NCBI GenBank assembly: GCA_963921935.1
Contig: OY998178.1
Span: 198,432,862-198,496,861, forward strand
DNA length: 64,000 nucleotides
Reading direction: 5' to 3'
Source of the DNA: Galeruca laticollis
Lineage: Eukaryota; Arthropoda; Insecta; Coleoptera; Chrysomelidae
Made by a program: the position numbers and the translations under genes. This document shows, in pieces, positions 41,658-51,663 of the stretch. The notes under the pieces are model-generated. The model was not told where the DNA came from and ran no database searches. It saw nothing but the letters and a program-made list of their open reading frames with translations. The first letter of the stretch is position 1. Every line of letters begins with the position of its first letter.

Positions 41658-43206
41658 CACTGGCAAGCAAAAAGTTGAGGTCACTTCAAAAATTGCGAAT
41701 GATTTTATCGTCAATATTGATAAGCACATAATAGTATTAGTAGGCGTTAAAGCAATTTTTTTCCGAGACTTGACAGCTGTCATCAGCTGTCATTCGATTT
41801 ATTAGAGTACGACTTTTATGAAAAATGTGCCTTTGCGCTATTTGAACATTTACATTTCCCTTGCCTGTTTTACAATTTACTGTTGATTCTTTGTGTAAAA
41901 CCTAACGATTGCAAAGTGTAGTGATTTAACAGGCCCATAATGCCTTTAGATCCGATTGTTGTGGCAAGAATTGTTGCGCTGTTACAAAATGGTCGGGGGT
42001 AACGTGAAACGGCAAGAATTCTTGGTGCTAGTCTTTGTGGTGTGCAAAGGGTGTACCAGCGCGTTCTGGAGACTGGCCTGATCACTAGAAGACCAGGATT
42101 TGGGCGAAAAAGAGTTACCCCTCAACGAGATGACCGTTTTTTGGTGTCCACAAGTTTGCGAATAGGACAGCTACTGCGGTTTCACTGCGAAATTAGTTGG
42201 AAGAAGTGAGAAAGTGAATGGACCGTTAGAAGAAGACTTCATGCTATTGTACTGTCATGCAGAAGAATGGCTACAGGTCCCCGGTTGCAACGCCAGCATC
42301 GGACTGCAAGATTGACATTTGCCAGAGATCACGTTCGTTGGAATGATGATGACTGGAGCTGGGTATTGCTCTCAGATGAGTCGCGTTTTTGCCTCTCTGG
42401 GTCAGATGGACGTCGATGAGTGTGGAGTAGATCTGGGGAAAGATACGCTGAAGTTTGCATTGACGAGCGTCTTCCATTTGGCAGTGGGTCAGTTATGGTT
42501 TGGGCGGGAATCACTGCACAAGCTCGTACATAGTTGGTCTTCATAGAAAATGGCTCCCTAACCTCTCACAGGTACATTACGGAGGTGCTAGAAGACCATG
42601 TTATGACTTTCATGGTGCCTATGGGGGAACGTGTCATTTTTATGCAAGATAATGCCAGACCACATACAGCCAGAATTGTCAGGGAGTATCTGGATGAGGT
42701 AGAAATTAGGCGGTTTGACTGGCCAGCCCGCAGCCCAGACATGAATCCCATATAACATGTCTGGGGCGAGTTGGAACGACTGATCCGCAGACACACACCA
42801 GCACCAAGAACTGCCCATGAGATGAGAAGGATGCTGTGCAGGAATGGGATAACATCGACCACAATGTGATCCGCAACTCAATTCAAAGTATGCCGCGCCG
42901 ACTTCAAGCAGTCATCGATGCAAGAGAAGGGAATACACGTTATTAGTGTCAAGTTTTTTCATTTTGTTCGTTCCATATTTTCCCTAACAACAAAATGTTG
43001 AGTTTCGCTCAAAATGTTAATTTGTTGCTTTTTCAGAATAAATCATGAAATCCAAGAAAAAAATTTATTTTTCTTTAGTATAGAGTATCACATTCAGCTT
43101 ACAAAAGCACATGCAATTATGTACAGTTTGCGAATACGATCTGAAAACGTAAAATTTCAAAGAACATGTAAACTTTAAGGTGACTTCAATTTTTTGCTCG
43201 CCAGTG
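41658..43206 (+). mobile_element. Tc1-like transposon
   Basis: TIRs CACTGGCAAGCAAAAAGTTG (41658) and the inverted TTTTTTGCTCGCCAGTG ending at 43206, with TA at 41656-41657 and 43207-43208. 1549 bp with one transposase: full length but inactive. Confidence 0.9.
41940..42946 (+). pseudogene. Tc1 transposase with five in-frame stops
   Basis: ATG at 41940. HTH region (RETARILGASLCGVQRVYQR, TRRPGFGRKR), then first catalytic Asp in VLLSDESRFCLSG, second in FMQDNARPHTA, and SPDMNPI*HVWGELERL where the catalytic Glu of DD34E is replaced by TAA (42753-42755). Other in-frame stops: 42000, 42207, 42417, 42531. All fit single-base changes. A frameshift near 42838 moves the last ~35 residues to another frame (QEWDNIDHNVIRNSI), ending TAG at 42944. 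Confidence 0.9.
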
Positions 43207-43397
43207 TAGGTACCAATTGTATTGACCCTAGATGAAGTACCGTCTCTTACACAGCTTTTCGAGTAAATAACTACATAAACCAATACCTACAATTAGAATA
43301 ATCCTTATGATGAGTTTTTACATACAGGCGAAACGACACCAGTCCTGTAAGCTCTGTGATCGATTTAAAAATGTTCAACAAAAACAGTTTACACTTA

Positions 43398-43960
43398 GAC
43401 CGCGTTCATACTTCTGGCTATGCGTGACGGGTGACGAGCTACAATCGTTTTGTTTGTTGACGCATTGTTTTAAATGAAACTGTTTAAATTCTAACCAGGC
43501 GGCAGGTTTTACCGCGGTGACGGCGTCGAGTACCTCCCCTAACTATAGCAATGCACCAACTCGGGCGACGACACCCGGTACTCCCCCCAGTATCCAGCAA
43601 ATATGTTTCGACTGTAGCAAGAATGAAGTCAAATATCTGTACACACATTCGCATGAATTCAAACAATCGATCTGGGTACTGGGTGTATAGCTGATAAAAT
43701 TCGTCGTGCCTACTGCTTACTACAAATAATGAATGCACACTATATCGTCGATTCCTACGATTTTGATCTGCTTCATCGTCGTCATTTTCTAACATTATAA
43801 CCATACAACGCGTTCTGATTGACATTTTCAAACCGAATGGCTTGACTAGATCCTGGTGGCACAATTTAACTAGTTATATACAAGATATCACCTAGCACCC
43901 ATCGCTTCCTACCTATCATCTGCACCCTGTCGCCTATCGTCCAGGAGTATTGACGCGGCC
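43398..43960 (-). mobile_element. Harbinger deletion derivative 1
   Basis: Ends GACCGCGTTCATACTTCTGG (43398) and inverted CCAGGAGTATTGACGCGGCC (43960), flanked by TTA at 43395-43397 and 43961-43963, the 3-bp TWA duplication of PIF/Harbinger elements. 563 bp; only the transposase start remains. Confidence 0.85.
43484..43825 (-). pseudogene. Harbinger transposase N-terminal fragment
   Basis: Minus strand from ATG at 43825: acidic ENDDDEADQN, then RRNRRYSVHSLFVVSSRHDE, FYQLYTQYPDRLFEFMRM and FDFILATVETYL, the conserved N-terminal region of Harbinger nucleases. After that the frame reads out-of-register Arg-rich sequence to a stop at 43484. The DDE domain is deleted. Confidence 0.8.
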
Positions 43961-44047
43961 TTAGATTGATTCATATTATCATCATACACAGATCGCAACA
44001 TTTCGACACCGAAAAATATTGTACTAATTAAATTCAAGCATTCATAT

Positions 44048-44430
44048 TGTTACGAAACTGCACTCTATAGTAGTCCCTAAAGCCGACTCTGTTCTAGTTC
44101 GATATCTAAAGTTGATATTTTGGAGCGAGCGGACGGTTTTCTGGGAAGGGTTAGGTATTTTTTGGATTGTTTTTAAAGTGACGTTCTAAGAAAGTCGATA
44201 TAACAGACTACCTACGAGCGGCGAGGCTAGTCTACAATTTGATCTGATAATGAACAGACGTGAATATATAAATAGTGAATAAACTGTGAACAGTGTATTT
44301 AATGTAAATTAGAATTAAGTGTGTACATCAATAATGTATAAGTGAATAAATAAATTACGTAAGTATATATACCGTGTGTATAAATTTATCCCACCCATTG
44401 TATATTTCAGTAAATAAGAAAAATATTACA
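44048..44430 (+). repeat. 5' LTR of gypsy A copy 2
   Basis: TGTTACGAAACTGCACTC...AAAATATTACA, 383 bp. Followed by TTTCTATCAGAAGTAGGG at the primer-binding position. Confidence 0.85.
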
Positions 44431-44474
44431 TTTCTATCAGAAGTAGGGTAATATAAATAAATAGCTACGTAAAA

Positions 44475-45930
44475 ATGGCCAAGAGACTAAGTGACCGGAA
44501 AGTTACAGAACTATAGGCAGAATTGGAAAATCGCGAGTTGGAATTGTTCGGAAAGAAGAGTGAATTGATAGAAAGATTCAAAATGGCACTGGAAAGTGAC
44601 AGATTGGATCCAGAAACATTTCTATTCAATGATGAGGCTTCCACCTTAATCTCGTCAATTTCGGCCAAGGAAGAGAATATTTAAACTAATGTGAAGAACG
44701 ATGTTTCTGCTATACAGAACGATATTTCGGCTATTACGGACGAGAAAATGTCAAATATGGAGAACGATATCTCTGCTAATATGTACGAAAATTCCTATAT
44801 CTTATCAATGAAAAATTACATTGCCGCTGACGTCGGAAATAAAATTTCGTCGCTAAAATCAAACAGATGAGAGCGATGGAAAAACAAGAAAGTAAAATCT
44901 GATATTGAGAAGAAGATGACAACGATGGAAAATCACATCGACGAGAAAATCAAGGAGTTAAAGAGAAAGATGACAGATTAAATAATACAAGAAACTCCAG
45001 ATGTAGAAAAGGAAATCGAACAAATAGAAGCCTGCAAGACAGAAACACAGCCCAAGATAGAAGATATTGACAGTTTCACCCGAGTCAAGGCCGATGGAAA
45101 GACGTCGTGGACCAATTATGTAAAACAGTTTGAAAGAGTCGCTAGTGTCAATAATTGGTCCGATAAAGAGAAGGCAGTGAACTTAACCATCGTGCTTCGG
45201 GGAGATGCCTTAGATGTGCTACAGACGATACCCATGGAAGAAACGGATGACTTCGAGCAGCTGAAGAAGAGATTGGACATGCGATATGGTCATGAACGTT
45301 TGTACCAATTCCAGCTGAAGAATCGAAACGTGAACTCTATCAAGAGTATGAACTGGATATGTTCCGACTAGTTCAATTTGCTTATCCATCAGCACCAGAG
45401 CACATGATGGAATCTTTGGGCCTCCAGGCATATGTGACAACGATGTGGAGAGGACGCTTCCATGACCTCATCGAATAACCATGGTGGATGTATTGACCGC
45501 TGCTATTGAATATGAAGCAGCCACGAAGGTTTCGGGATACAACAAAGGTAAGACCACGCAAGAAGTAGGTGACGATGATAGATGACCAGATCGTCAACTT
45601 GAAGAAGAATATCAGATGCTGTAATTGTGGCGAGCTAGAGTATGGACGTAGTTCGCGTAAGCGCCCTATGACTCCTGCAAACCAAGAACTTCTTGAATAC
45701 GAAGCAGCCAAAGGCTTCAGGGTACAAGAAAAATTAGGAACATGCAAGAAGAAGGTGACGAAGACACACTGAACCAAATCGTCAACTTGATAAAGAGTAT
45801 GGTAGACCAGAAGCCGTAGATGATCAAATGTCGAAAATGTGGCGAGCTAGGGCATGTACGTAGTTCGTCTAAGCGGTCGAGGACTCCTGCTATCCAAAAA
45901 TTCCAGTCACAGGGAAAACTAGACAGAGGT
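44475..45930 (+). pseudogene. Gypsy A copy 2 gag, with internal duplication
   Basis: ATG at 44475 (MAKRLSDRKVTEL then TAG). SAP-like start, coiled-coil stretch with repeated NDISA phrases, then a capsid-like part (KTSWTNYVKQFERVASVNNW; GDALDVLQTIPMEETDDFEQ). The region from about 45508 (AATATGAAGCAGCCACGAAG) recurs from 45696, so the zinc-knuckle end is present in about two copies: CCNCGELEYGRSSR (45615) and CRKCGELGHVRSSS (45828). Each has lost at least one ligand. Many stops and shifts. Confidence 0.8.
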
Positions 45931-47202
45931 GAACATAGAGCTGGTGTGAGTCAACGAAATCCCGACTTTCTGCCTAGACGATCATGCCCAGCAGCCTATT
46001 TTCACTGCAACATGGCGGAATCTAAGGAAGTTACAGTTACAAGAATTACGGTAGTCAACGAATAATGGTCACCCGCCAGAAGATCAAGAGAACGATCCTC
46101 ACCTAAAAATAAGTCGGCAATGGAAGGAAGAAAATCGGCGACATACCTGGCAGGAAGTGTCAAGATTTTCACCGACACTCGAGGCATATTCGGCTCAGTG
46201 GAGTTCCCTTGTCCTGGGAGAAGGGCTGTTGAAAAGAGTCCTTGAAAACGATTATAGTTCCGAGATGAGAAGACAGCTAGTTACCCCGAGAACGAGAGTA
46301 GCTGAGGTACTGAGGAAGTTACACGACAGTCCATCGGGAGGTAATCTGGGAGTGAAGAAAACGCTTCAGCGAGTCCGTGAAATGTTTTATTGGATAAACA
46401 GTTCCGACGATGTGAAGGACTAGTGTAAGAAATGTACTAATATTTGTGCTACGAGTAATGGACCACATCATAAGAGAAAGTCACCCATGAAACAATGTAA
46501 TGTTGGAATTCCTTTCGAAAGGATTGCTTTAGATATCGATGGACCATTTCCGATATCAGAAAATGGTGGTAAATACATTCTGGTTGTAATGGATTATTTC
46601 ACAAAGTGAGTGGAAATTTACGCGATCCCCAATCAAGAGGCCACAACTGCCGCAGATGTATTGGTGAAAGAATTTATCAGTTCCCTTGGAAGTCCACAGC
46701 GATCAAGGTAGAAATTTCAAGAGGCAGGTATTCCAGAAAATTTGTGATCAGCTGGGAATGAAGAAGACGAGGACAACAACATTGCATCTACAGTCAGACG
46801 GAATGAAAATACCTCCACCAAAAAGACTGGGAGCACTATCTCTCCCTATTTGTATTGGCTTATCGATCCGCCATAAATAAGTACACGGGTGAAAATCCTG
46901 CGAAAATCGTGTTTGGACGCGAACTGAGGCTACCTTGTGACCTAGAATTCGGTAGTCGAACGGGAGAAGATCTAGCGGGATAATATTATGTGATCCAGTT
47001 GAGAAGAAGGATGGACGATGTGCACGAATTAGTTCATACGAATCTTCAAGTTGCCAGCGACAGAATGGAAAAACGGTACGACACGCAGGCCACAGAAAGC
47101 AGTTTCAACGAAGGGGACAAAGTATGAGTGCACAACCCAACGAGGAGAAAAGTCTGTGTTCCAAAAATACAGAAATCTTGGGAAGGTCCGTACTTATTCA
47201 AG
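45931..47202 (+). pseudogene. Gypsy A copy 2 RNase H tail and integrase
   Basis: Begins directly with EHRAGVSQRNPDFLPRRSCP, the last part of RNase H, joined to gag by a deletion. Integrase: LHDSPSGGNLGVKKTLQRVR (HHCC finger, second His now Asn), CKKCTNIC, LDIDGPFP (first Asp), VHSDQGRNF (second Asp). The part with the catalytic Glu is deleted at about 46800. The C-terminal module follows (YDTQATESSFNEGDKV, then KSWEGPYLFK, a GPY/F motif). Ends at the piggyBac junction. Confidence 0.8.
47005..47202 (+). repeat. 198-bp duplication in gypsy A copy 2, left copy
   Basis: Nearly identical to 47596-47793 (about five differences). Covers the integrase C-terminal module. The two copies flank the piggyBac piece. 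Confidence 0.9.
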
Positions 47203-47596
47203 TGTGTGCAGCGATTATCCTGATTTGGAACAGGTTGCTGAAGAAAATGAAGAAGGGGCGGTGACAGATCAAGCAAGAGGTACTGTCAAAGATCAGGGAG
47301 AAGAGTTAGATAGTAGGGAATCAAGAGTTACCAAATACGTTTTAGGAAAAAACAAAATGAAATGGTCTAAAGAAGTTCCTGGGGGAAATGTACGTACGAG
47401 GGCCGAAAATATCGATACACACTTGCCGGGGGTTAGACGACATGCTAAAACACCTCTCCAATGTTTTCAACTGTTTTTTGACGATAACATGATAGGTGAT
47501 ATTGTTCAATACACGAACCAGAGGATCACAGAAAAAGCTCATATGTGGAAAGACTCTCCTCATTACAACAAAGCATCTATGCCAGAAATGAAAGCA
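47203..47596 (+). pseudogene. Captured piggyBac transposase piece
   Basis: Matches the start of the piggyBac gene at 51664 (from the second 22-residue repeat to PEMKA) with two differences seen in about 390 bp. Reads SVCSDYPDLEQVAEENEEGA, then KYVLGKNKMKWSKEVPGGNV and FFDDNMIGDIVQYTNQRIT. No piggyBac ends or TTAA flank it. The junctions are in CAAG (47199-47202) and around 47596. Confidence 0.9.
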
Positions 47597-47793
47597 GAAG
47601 GATGGACGATGTGCACGAATTGGTTCATACAAATCTTCAAGTTGCCAGCGACAGAATAGAAAAACGGTACGACACGCAGGCCACAGAAAGCAGTTTCAAA
47701 GAAGGGGACAAAGTATGAGTGCACAACCCAACGAGGAGAAAAGCCTGTGTTCCAAAAATACAGAAATCTTGGGAAGGTCCGTACTTATTCAAG
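47596..47793 (+). repeat. 198-bp duplication in gypsy A copy 2, right copy
   Basis: Second copy of 47005-47202. After it the normal gypsy sequence continues (NIIDVIYRVGKFLNGEPKPT). Confidence 0.9.
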
Positions 47794-48337
47794 AAAAACA
47801 TAATTGATGTTATATATCGCGTAGGCAAGTTCCTCAATGGAGAACCAAAACCGACTAGCGCCATTCGAAGGAGACCATGACCATGAACAAAGACAATATT
47901 TGTTCATGCTCCTGGAAGAGTACTCACTGGCACACAACAACTCCGCCAGAAACAAACACACGCGAAGGTTGGCAACCGTCTTTTGAAAGAAGTTTGGGCA
48001 ATTAGAAAAACTTGAAGATCAGATTCCAACCCCTGTCAAGACACTGGGACTCAAACACAATTCGCGGTACGTCTTCTACCTGTAACTAGAAACAAGGATG
48101 AAGAGTAATAAGTTGGATTGGCGAGTCATCAGGAATGTGGTAGAAGTGATCTTCTAAGATACCGGTGTCCACATATTAATTTGCAGATACACCCCTCGTT
48201 ATCGGTACCCGATGAAGACGGTGCCCTGTTATTTCTATACAACCGGAAAATGTAGAAATGACTCCAGTTGCCGATTTAAACATCAAGTAGCTGCTACACA
48301 CAAGTTCTAGGAGGAACTTCCTTTTAAGGAGGGGCAA

Positions 48338-48752
48338 TGTTATGAAACTGCCCACTGTAGTTCCTGAAGTAGACTCTGTTCTAGTTCGATATCTAAAGTT
48401 GAAATTTTGTATTGTTTTTATAGAGACATTCTAAAAAAGTCGATTGTTTGTTGTGAGCCGCAATTGAGAACTTTCAGGAATCCGAAAGTTCGAGAAGATA
48501 GTTTTAATATATGAGATACTACCTATGAGCGGCGAGGTCAGTCTACAATTTAATCTGATAATGAACAAACGTAAATATATAAATAATGAATAATCTGTGA
48601 ACAGTGTATTTAATATAAAGTAGAATTAAGTGTGTACATAAATGAAGCATAAGTGAATAGTGTATAAGAGTATAAATAAATTAAGTAGATGTACCGTGTG
48701 TATAAATTTATCCCACCCGTTGTGTATTTAAACAAATAAGAAAAACATTACA
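48338..48752 (+). repeat. 3' LTR of gypsy A copy 2
   Basis: TGTTATGAAACTGCCCAC...AAAAACATTACA, 415 bp. Preceded by a purine-rich tract at 48325-48337. Differs from its 5' partner by an extra block near 48440-48500. Confidence 0.85.
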
Positions 48753-49247
48753 ATATGAAAGGGAGCGTATCCGGATCAAGCAGCAAACGTTTAAATCAAG
48801 AATTGCTGGGAAGAATATTTTACTGTACGCCTCGAGCTGGAACGTTGTATGTAGAATTGTGTGAATGTGCAAACAGCACAGTCAGTTTTTGATAATACGT
48901 CAGTGTACCTTTGTACGTTGAAAAAACAACACATGTTAGTTAGATATTGTATAATAAATAATTAACCTAGATTTATACAAGTTGCAATTTTTAATTTAGT
49001 CGTAACTTTAAATCTAGTGTAAACAATGACTTTAAGAGGAAATTTTAATTTACATTATAACAGCAACAGATCAACTGAGATTTTTTAATCATAGAGTTTA
49101 CTGTTTTCTTTAGTAACAGTGTGTCGATCTATTAGTTTTAGGAGCGAAACTTTTTACGGTTGATTCGATCGGTGTATGATAATATGAATCAACCTTTAGA
49201 CGAATGAGATAATTGTTAAAGCATATTCGCCAATATAATTATTAATA
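48753..49247. other. No supported gene
   Basis: AT-rich spacer between gypsy A copy 2 and the short mariner. Confidence 0.3.
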
Positions 49248-49792
49248 CAGTATCCGCCAAATAAACAGTACCGAAAATAAAAATAAAAATTAATTTTTAA
49301 TTTCTGTAATGTAAGTGTTCAAAATGTTCACCATTTCGACGCAAACAAGCTTCATATCGATTTTGTGAGTCAATAAACATATTTATAAGAAGTGGTTGAT
49401 GTAACTGTCGAAAAATATTTTGTATTCTTTCCCGTAGTTCGGCAATATTCGCCGGCGGATTTTCCGAGTGAAATATTTTGTCCTTCATTATGCCCCAAAT
49501 GTATGCATCAGGTGGCGTCAGATCAGCTGCTTTATTAATTTTTTGTTGATATTTTATTGACACCTGTTCTAAGCTTGGACCATCATTACGACCTTTTCCG
49601 TATGAACGAAAATAATGCTCTACCAAAAAAACTTTTTCTTCCGTTGTTAGAATCATTTTTAAATCAAATTTAACTGCAGCGTACTATTAATATATCAACT
49701 AATGACAATTAAGTCAAATATGACAAATCCATATTACATAAACAACTCCACAGCACTCTCTGTTTCGGTACTGTTTATTTTGGCGGATACCG
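49248..49792 (-). mobile_element. Internally deleted mariner (545 bp)
   Basis: Ends CAGTATCCGCCAAATAAACA (49248) and the inverted form to 49792; TA at 49246-49247 and 49793-49794. Same family as 31285-33532 in reverse orientation, lacking the middle of the gene. Confidence 0.9.
49297..49656 (-). CDS. In-frame fusion of mariner transposase N- and C-terminal parts
   Basis: The 119-codon ORF begins MILTTEEKVFLVEHYFRSYG (HTH side), goes to QQKINKAA, then jumps in frame to DLTPPDAYIWG and the intact C-terminus. About 250 residues with the first two catalytic Asp are missing. No stop or shift. It cannot cut DNA; it could at most bind. It also gives the uninterrupted mariner C-terminus used to define the Crypton-like insert. 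Confidence 0.75.
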   Translation of the reverse strand: MILTTEEKVFLVEHYFRSYGKGRNDGPSLEQVSIKYQQKINKAADLTPPDAYIWGIMKDKIFHSENPPANIAELRERIQNIFRQLHQPLLINMFIDSQNRYEACLRRNGEHFEHLHYRN

Positions 49793-50039
49793 TATTAATA
49801 ACACATGTTGTATTGTGTGCAGTGATTATAATAAAATTGTAACCGATATTTTTGTACATATATAAAAGTTTGATACTGCCACTAATTTCTTTTAATAAAC
49901 ACTTACGTTGGTGTCTAAACAATAATTTTGGTCGTGGATTTCATTCAACATCAGTTAATTTGATGCGAAATGTTACAAATATTCCGAAAAAATCTAACCC
50001 ATAAGTTTTTTTAGCCGAAACAATATGGCATACCTATTT

Positions 50040-50325
50040 AAAAGGAGGTACAATATACTTATTCTCTCAGTAGTTTTATTTGGCAGTGAAACCTAGACGC
50101 TGACAGTAAAGTTGACAACAAAGAAAGGTTGAGAAGATTTGAAAGGAAAGTAATTAGAAATATATATGGAGGAGTGAGAGAGGGACATGAATGAAGAATC
50201 CGATACAACGGTGAAATGAATGAGATCCTGCAAAATCAAGACATTATTCGCTTCATTAAAGCACGAAGACTCCAATGGTTTGTGCATATTTAACGTATGG
50301 ATGACTCCCGAATGCCAAATATAAT
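50040..50325 (+). pseudogene. LINE C-terminal fragment
   Basis: Broken frames read LRRFERKVIRKIYGGVREGH, then NGEMNEILQNQDIIRFIKAR and RLQWF-H, the after-RT region of a LINE with its usual WxGH. Several stops. Confidence 0.55.
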
Positions 50326-51157
50326 TTATTCCAATTTGTTAGATAAAACCAAGTTAGTCCATTTTATAATTTGTTATAAGTTAAGGTTAAAGTCGAAAGT
50401 CAAATAAAAATACATACAATAACCAACTGTATGACATTAAAAATTACTAAAAAAGTGTTCAAACAGATTTCATTGTGACACTGTAAACAATGTTATAATG
50501 AAGTCTCTTGTATACGCCAATTATAAAAAAACTTGTTAAAAATTTGAACCAGAATATTCAAGATTGACAATTTCAAAAATCCCAATGATCCTGAAAGAAT
50601 TTCGTATGTTCCAAAAGAAAACCATTCAAAATAAAAAATAACAGGGTTGCAAAACAATGAAAGCAGCTTAAAAATGATGTATTATTTCTTGACACCCCTT
50701 ACCATTTAAGGTTTTTCAAAGGGGTGGTTCTGGGCGCTGTGGGTTAAAATTGATCTGTTTTAGAATTTTTTTAAAATTTGAACAAAACTTTTGGGAGTAC
50801 AAATTTTGGTTAGGACACCCGCTGTATATAATGATTCTTGACCTTACATATATTTATGTACCTTTATTCAGGGTCGACCATTTACATGTTACAACAAGGA
50901 CGAATTCAGATAGCCGACTAGCATGATAATACTCGTAATTACAACGCAATTTTTATCTACCCACAGAAAATTTTATAAAAATCCAAGTTTTGCTAAAATT
51001 TCTTATACATACGTTATAATGTAGACATATATTATGTAATTGCTGCTTCCTTTCTGTTAGCTGTATAATCTTCCTTTCACATAAAGTCCTTTTTATGTCT
51101 TACTTATACTGCACTAATCTTACTATCTTATATTCATGAATTATGATTATGATAATA
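50326..51157. other. No supported gene
   Basis: AT-rich sequence up to the piggyBac target TTAA. Confidence 0.3.
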
Positions 51158-51242
51158 TTAACCCGGCATCCGACAACGTGGGGTGTCACATACCAGAAGC
51201 GCCTGAAACATGTGCGAAAAATATATAAATATTTTAATGGCC

Positions 51243-51389
51243 GTGTTTTAAATGAAACTCATGGTTTCTAGTTAATTCCACAATATAATAAAAGTTATTG
51301 AAAATTCTAAAAAATTGACAATTGTTTCGATAAATCAATATCATCGACGATGCAGATTCCACGAAGTAAGGGTCGAAATAGTTAATTTC
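51243..51389 (+). mobile_element. Penelope-derived mini-element 3, inside piggyBac
   Basis: Only one palindrome arm remains (GTGTTTTAAATGAAACTC...CGATAAATCAATATCATCG), joined to the tail ATTCCACGAAGTAAGGGTCG. Target duplication ATTTTAATGGCC at 51231-51242 and 51390-51401 (12 bp). Confidence 0.88.
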
Positions 51390-51663
51390 ATTTTAATGGC
51401 CGACTACTCCGTGTCTGTACCTTTCAGAATGCCATTTATGTAAACAAAAAACAAAAAAATTAGTTTACAAACAGCCTCCATACCAACAAGGTTGATTCGT
51501 AGCTAGTTCGATTTTATTACACCCAACGTATCGGTAGTTGTTAGCAGAAATGTTGTTGGAAGTTTTGAAGCTGTAAGTAATATGTCATTTCTTTATTAGA
51601 TTTTAGTTATTTGATTCTAAAATACGTTATATTGGTGACTACGACAAAGAGCAGGCTAGCCTA

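Larger units (their letters stand above)
44048..48752 (+). mobile_element. Gypsy family A copy 2, with both LTRs
   Basis: 5' LTR 44048-44430, 3' LTR 48338-48752; target duplication ATAT at 44044-44047 and 48753-48756. A purine tract (AAGGAGGGGCAA) precedes the 3' LTR. Gag and integrase remain; protease, RT and most of RNase H are deleted at about 45930. A piggyBac piece sits in the integrase C-terminal part. Not autonomous. Confidence 0.9.

Noticed and set aside
42566..42881. Two ~98-codon minus-strand ORFs in the Tc1
   Set aside because: Antisense shadows of the Tc1 transposase.
43398..43960. Complete Harbinger transposon
   Set aside because: Ends and TTA duplication are good, but the DDE domain is missing, so it is listed only as a deletion derivative.
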